A DNA stretch of 64,000 bases from Microvirga sp. VF16 (GTDB taxonomy: Bacteria; Pseudomonadota; Alphaproteobacteria; Rhizobiales; Beijerinckiaceae): positions 62,001-126,000 of the forward strand of contig NZ_CP069356.1 of NCBI RefSeq assembly GCF_016864375.1. The letters are read 5' to 3'. Below are positions 63,980-64,000 of this stretch, piece after piece; position 1 is the stretch's first letter, and each line of letters starts with the position of its first letter. Position numbers and translations under genes: made by a program. A model generated the notes under the pieces. The model saw only the letters and a program-made list of their open reading frames with translations, was not told where the DNA came from and did no database searches.

Positions 63980-64000
63980 GCCAGATGCGAAAACCATCAG

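Noticed and set aside
1..64000. CRISPR arrays, rRNA or tRNA genes, toxin-antitoxin pairs, known defence islands
   Set aside because: No regularly spaced repeats, rRNA or tRNA-like sequences were seen, and no gene pair matched a toxin-antitoxin or restriction system.

Overview
The window is high-GC, densely packed DNA with short leader regions. It looks like an alphaproteobacterial (Hyphomicrobiales) chromosome or large plasmid. The closest gene content I know is that of Methylobacteriaceae such as Microvirga: family-5 ABC importers, many orphan periplasmic binding proteins, class III cyclases, and abundant IS110, IS481, IS21 and IS256 elements. This placement is inference; no rRNA or tRNA gene was seen.

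Layout. 1-8606: an oligosaccharide uptake and breakdown operon (binding protein, two permeases, two ATPases, GH51 arabinofuranosidase) followed by a uronate-dehydrogenase-like enzyme, with a palindromic operator upstream. 8803-12679: two IS110-family elements, one apparently nested in the other, then an IS481 element with a 6-bp target duplication. 12899-16449: three overlapping or abutting genes for coiled-coil and membrane proteins of unknown function, the best candidate for an undescribed system. 16765-18345: a PhoD-like phosphatase. 19034-27042: a minus-strand run (binding protein, Cache/HAMP adenylate cyclase, persulfide-dioxygenase-like enzyme, MFS carrier, cysteine desulfurase, nucleoside phosphorylase) with a divergent double rhodanese, which reads as a sulfane-sulfur locus attached to a cyclic-nucleotide sensor. 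27455-41926: single metabolic and regulatory genes (cyclase-TPR-HEAT fusion, aldo/keto reductase, binding protein, LysR/RidA, TetR/SDR, FAD oxidoreductase/TetR, cupin, metallo-hydrolase) with gene remnants between them and a third type of IS110 transposase. 42765-48337: a second family-5 importer with fused ATPases. 48435-61480: a mobile-element graveyard containing an IS256 element split by a degraded IS21, an exact second copy of the IS110 block, remnants of an integrase, IS1182 and IS6, and a second IS481. Inside it sits a second binding protein/cyclase pair (55362-58259). 61658-63979: a PfkB sugar kinase and a ROK regulator.

Themes. Two sugar or peptide importers feed catabolism. Three class III cyclases and four ABC-type binding proteins, three of them orphan and two paired with a Cache cyclase, suggest periplasmic ligand sensing through cyclic nucleotides. 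The 2,773-bp IS110 block is repeated in direct orientation 43.5 kb apart, and the IS481 copies 48.6 kb apart, so the region between could be lost or circularised by recombination. A degenerate intergenic repeat of about 55 bp recurs through the window.
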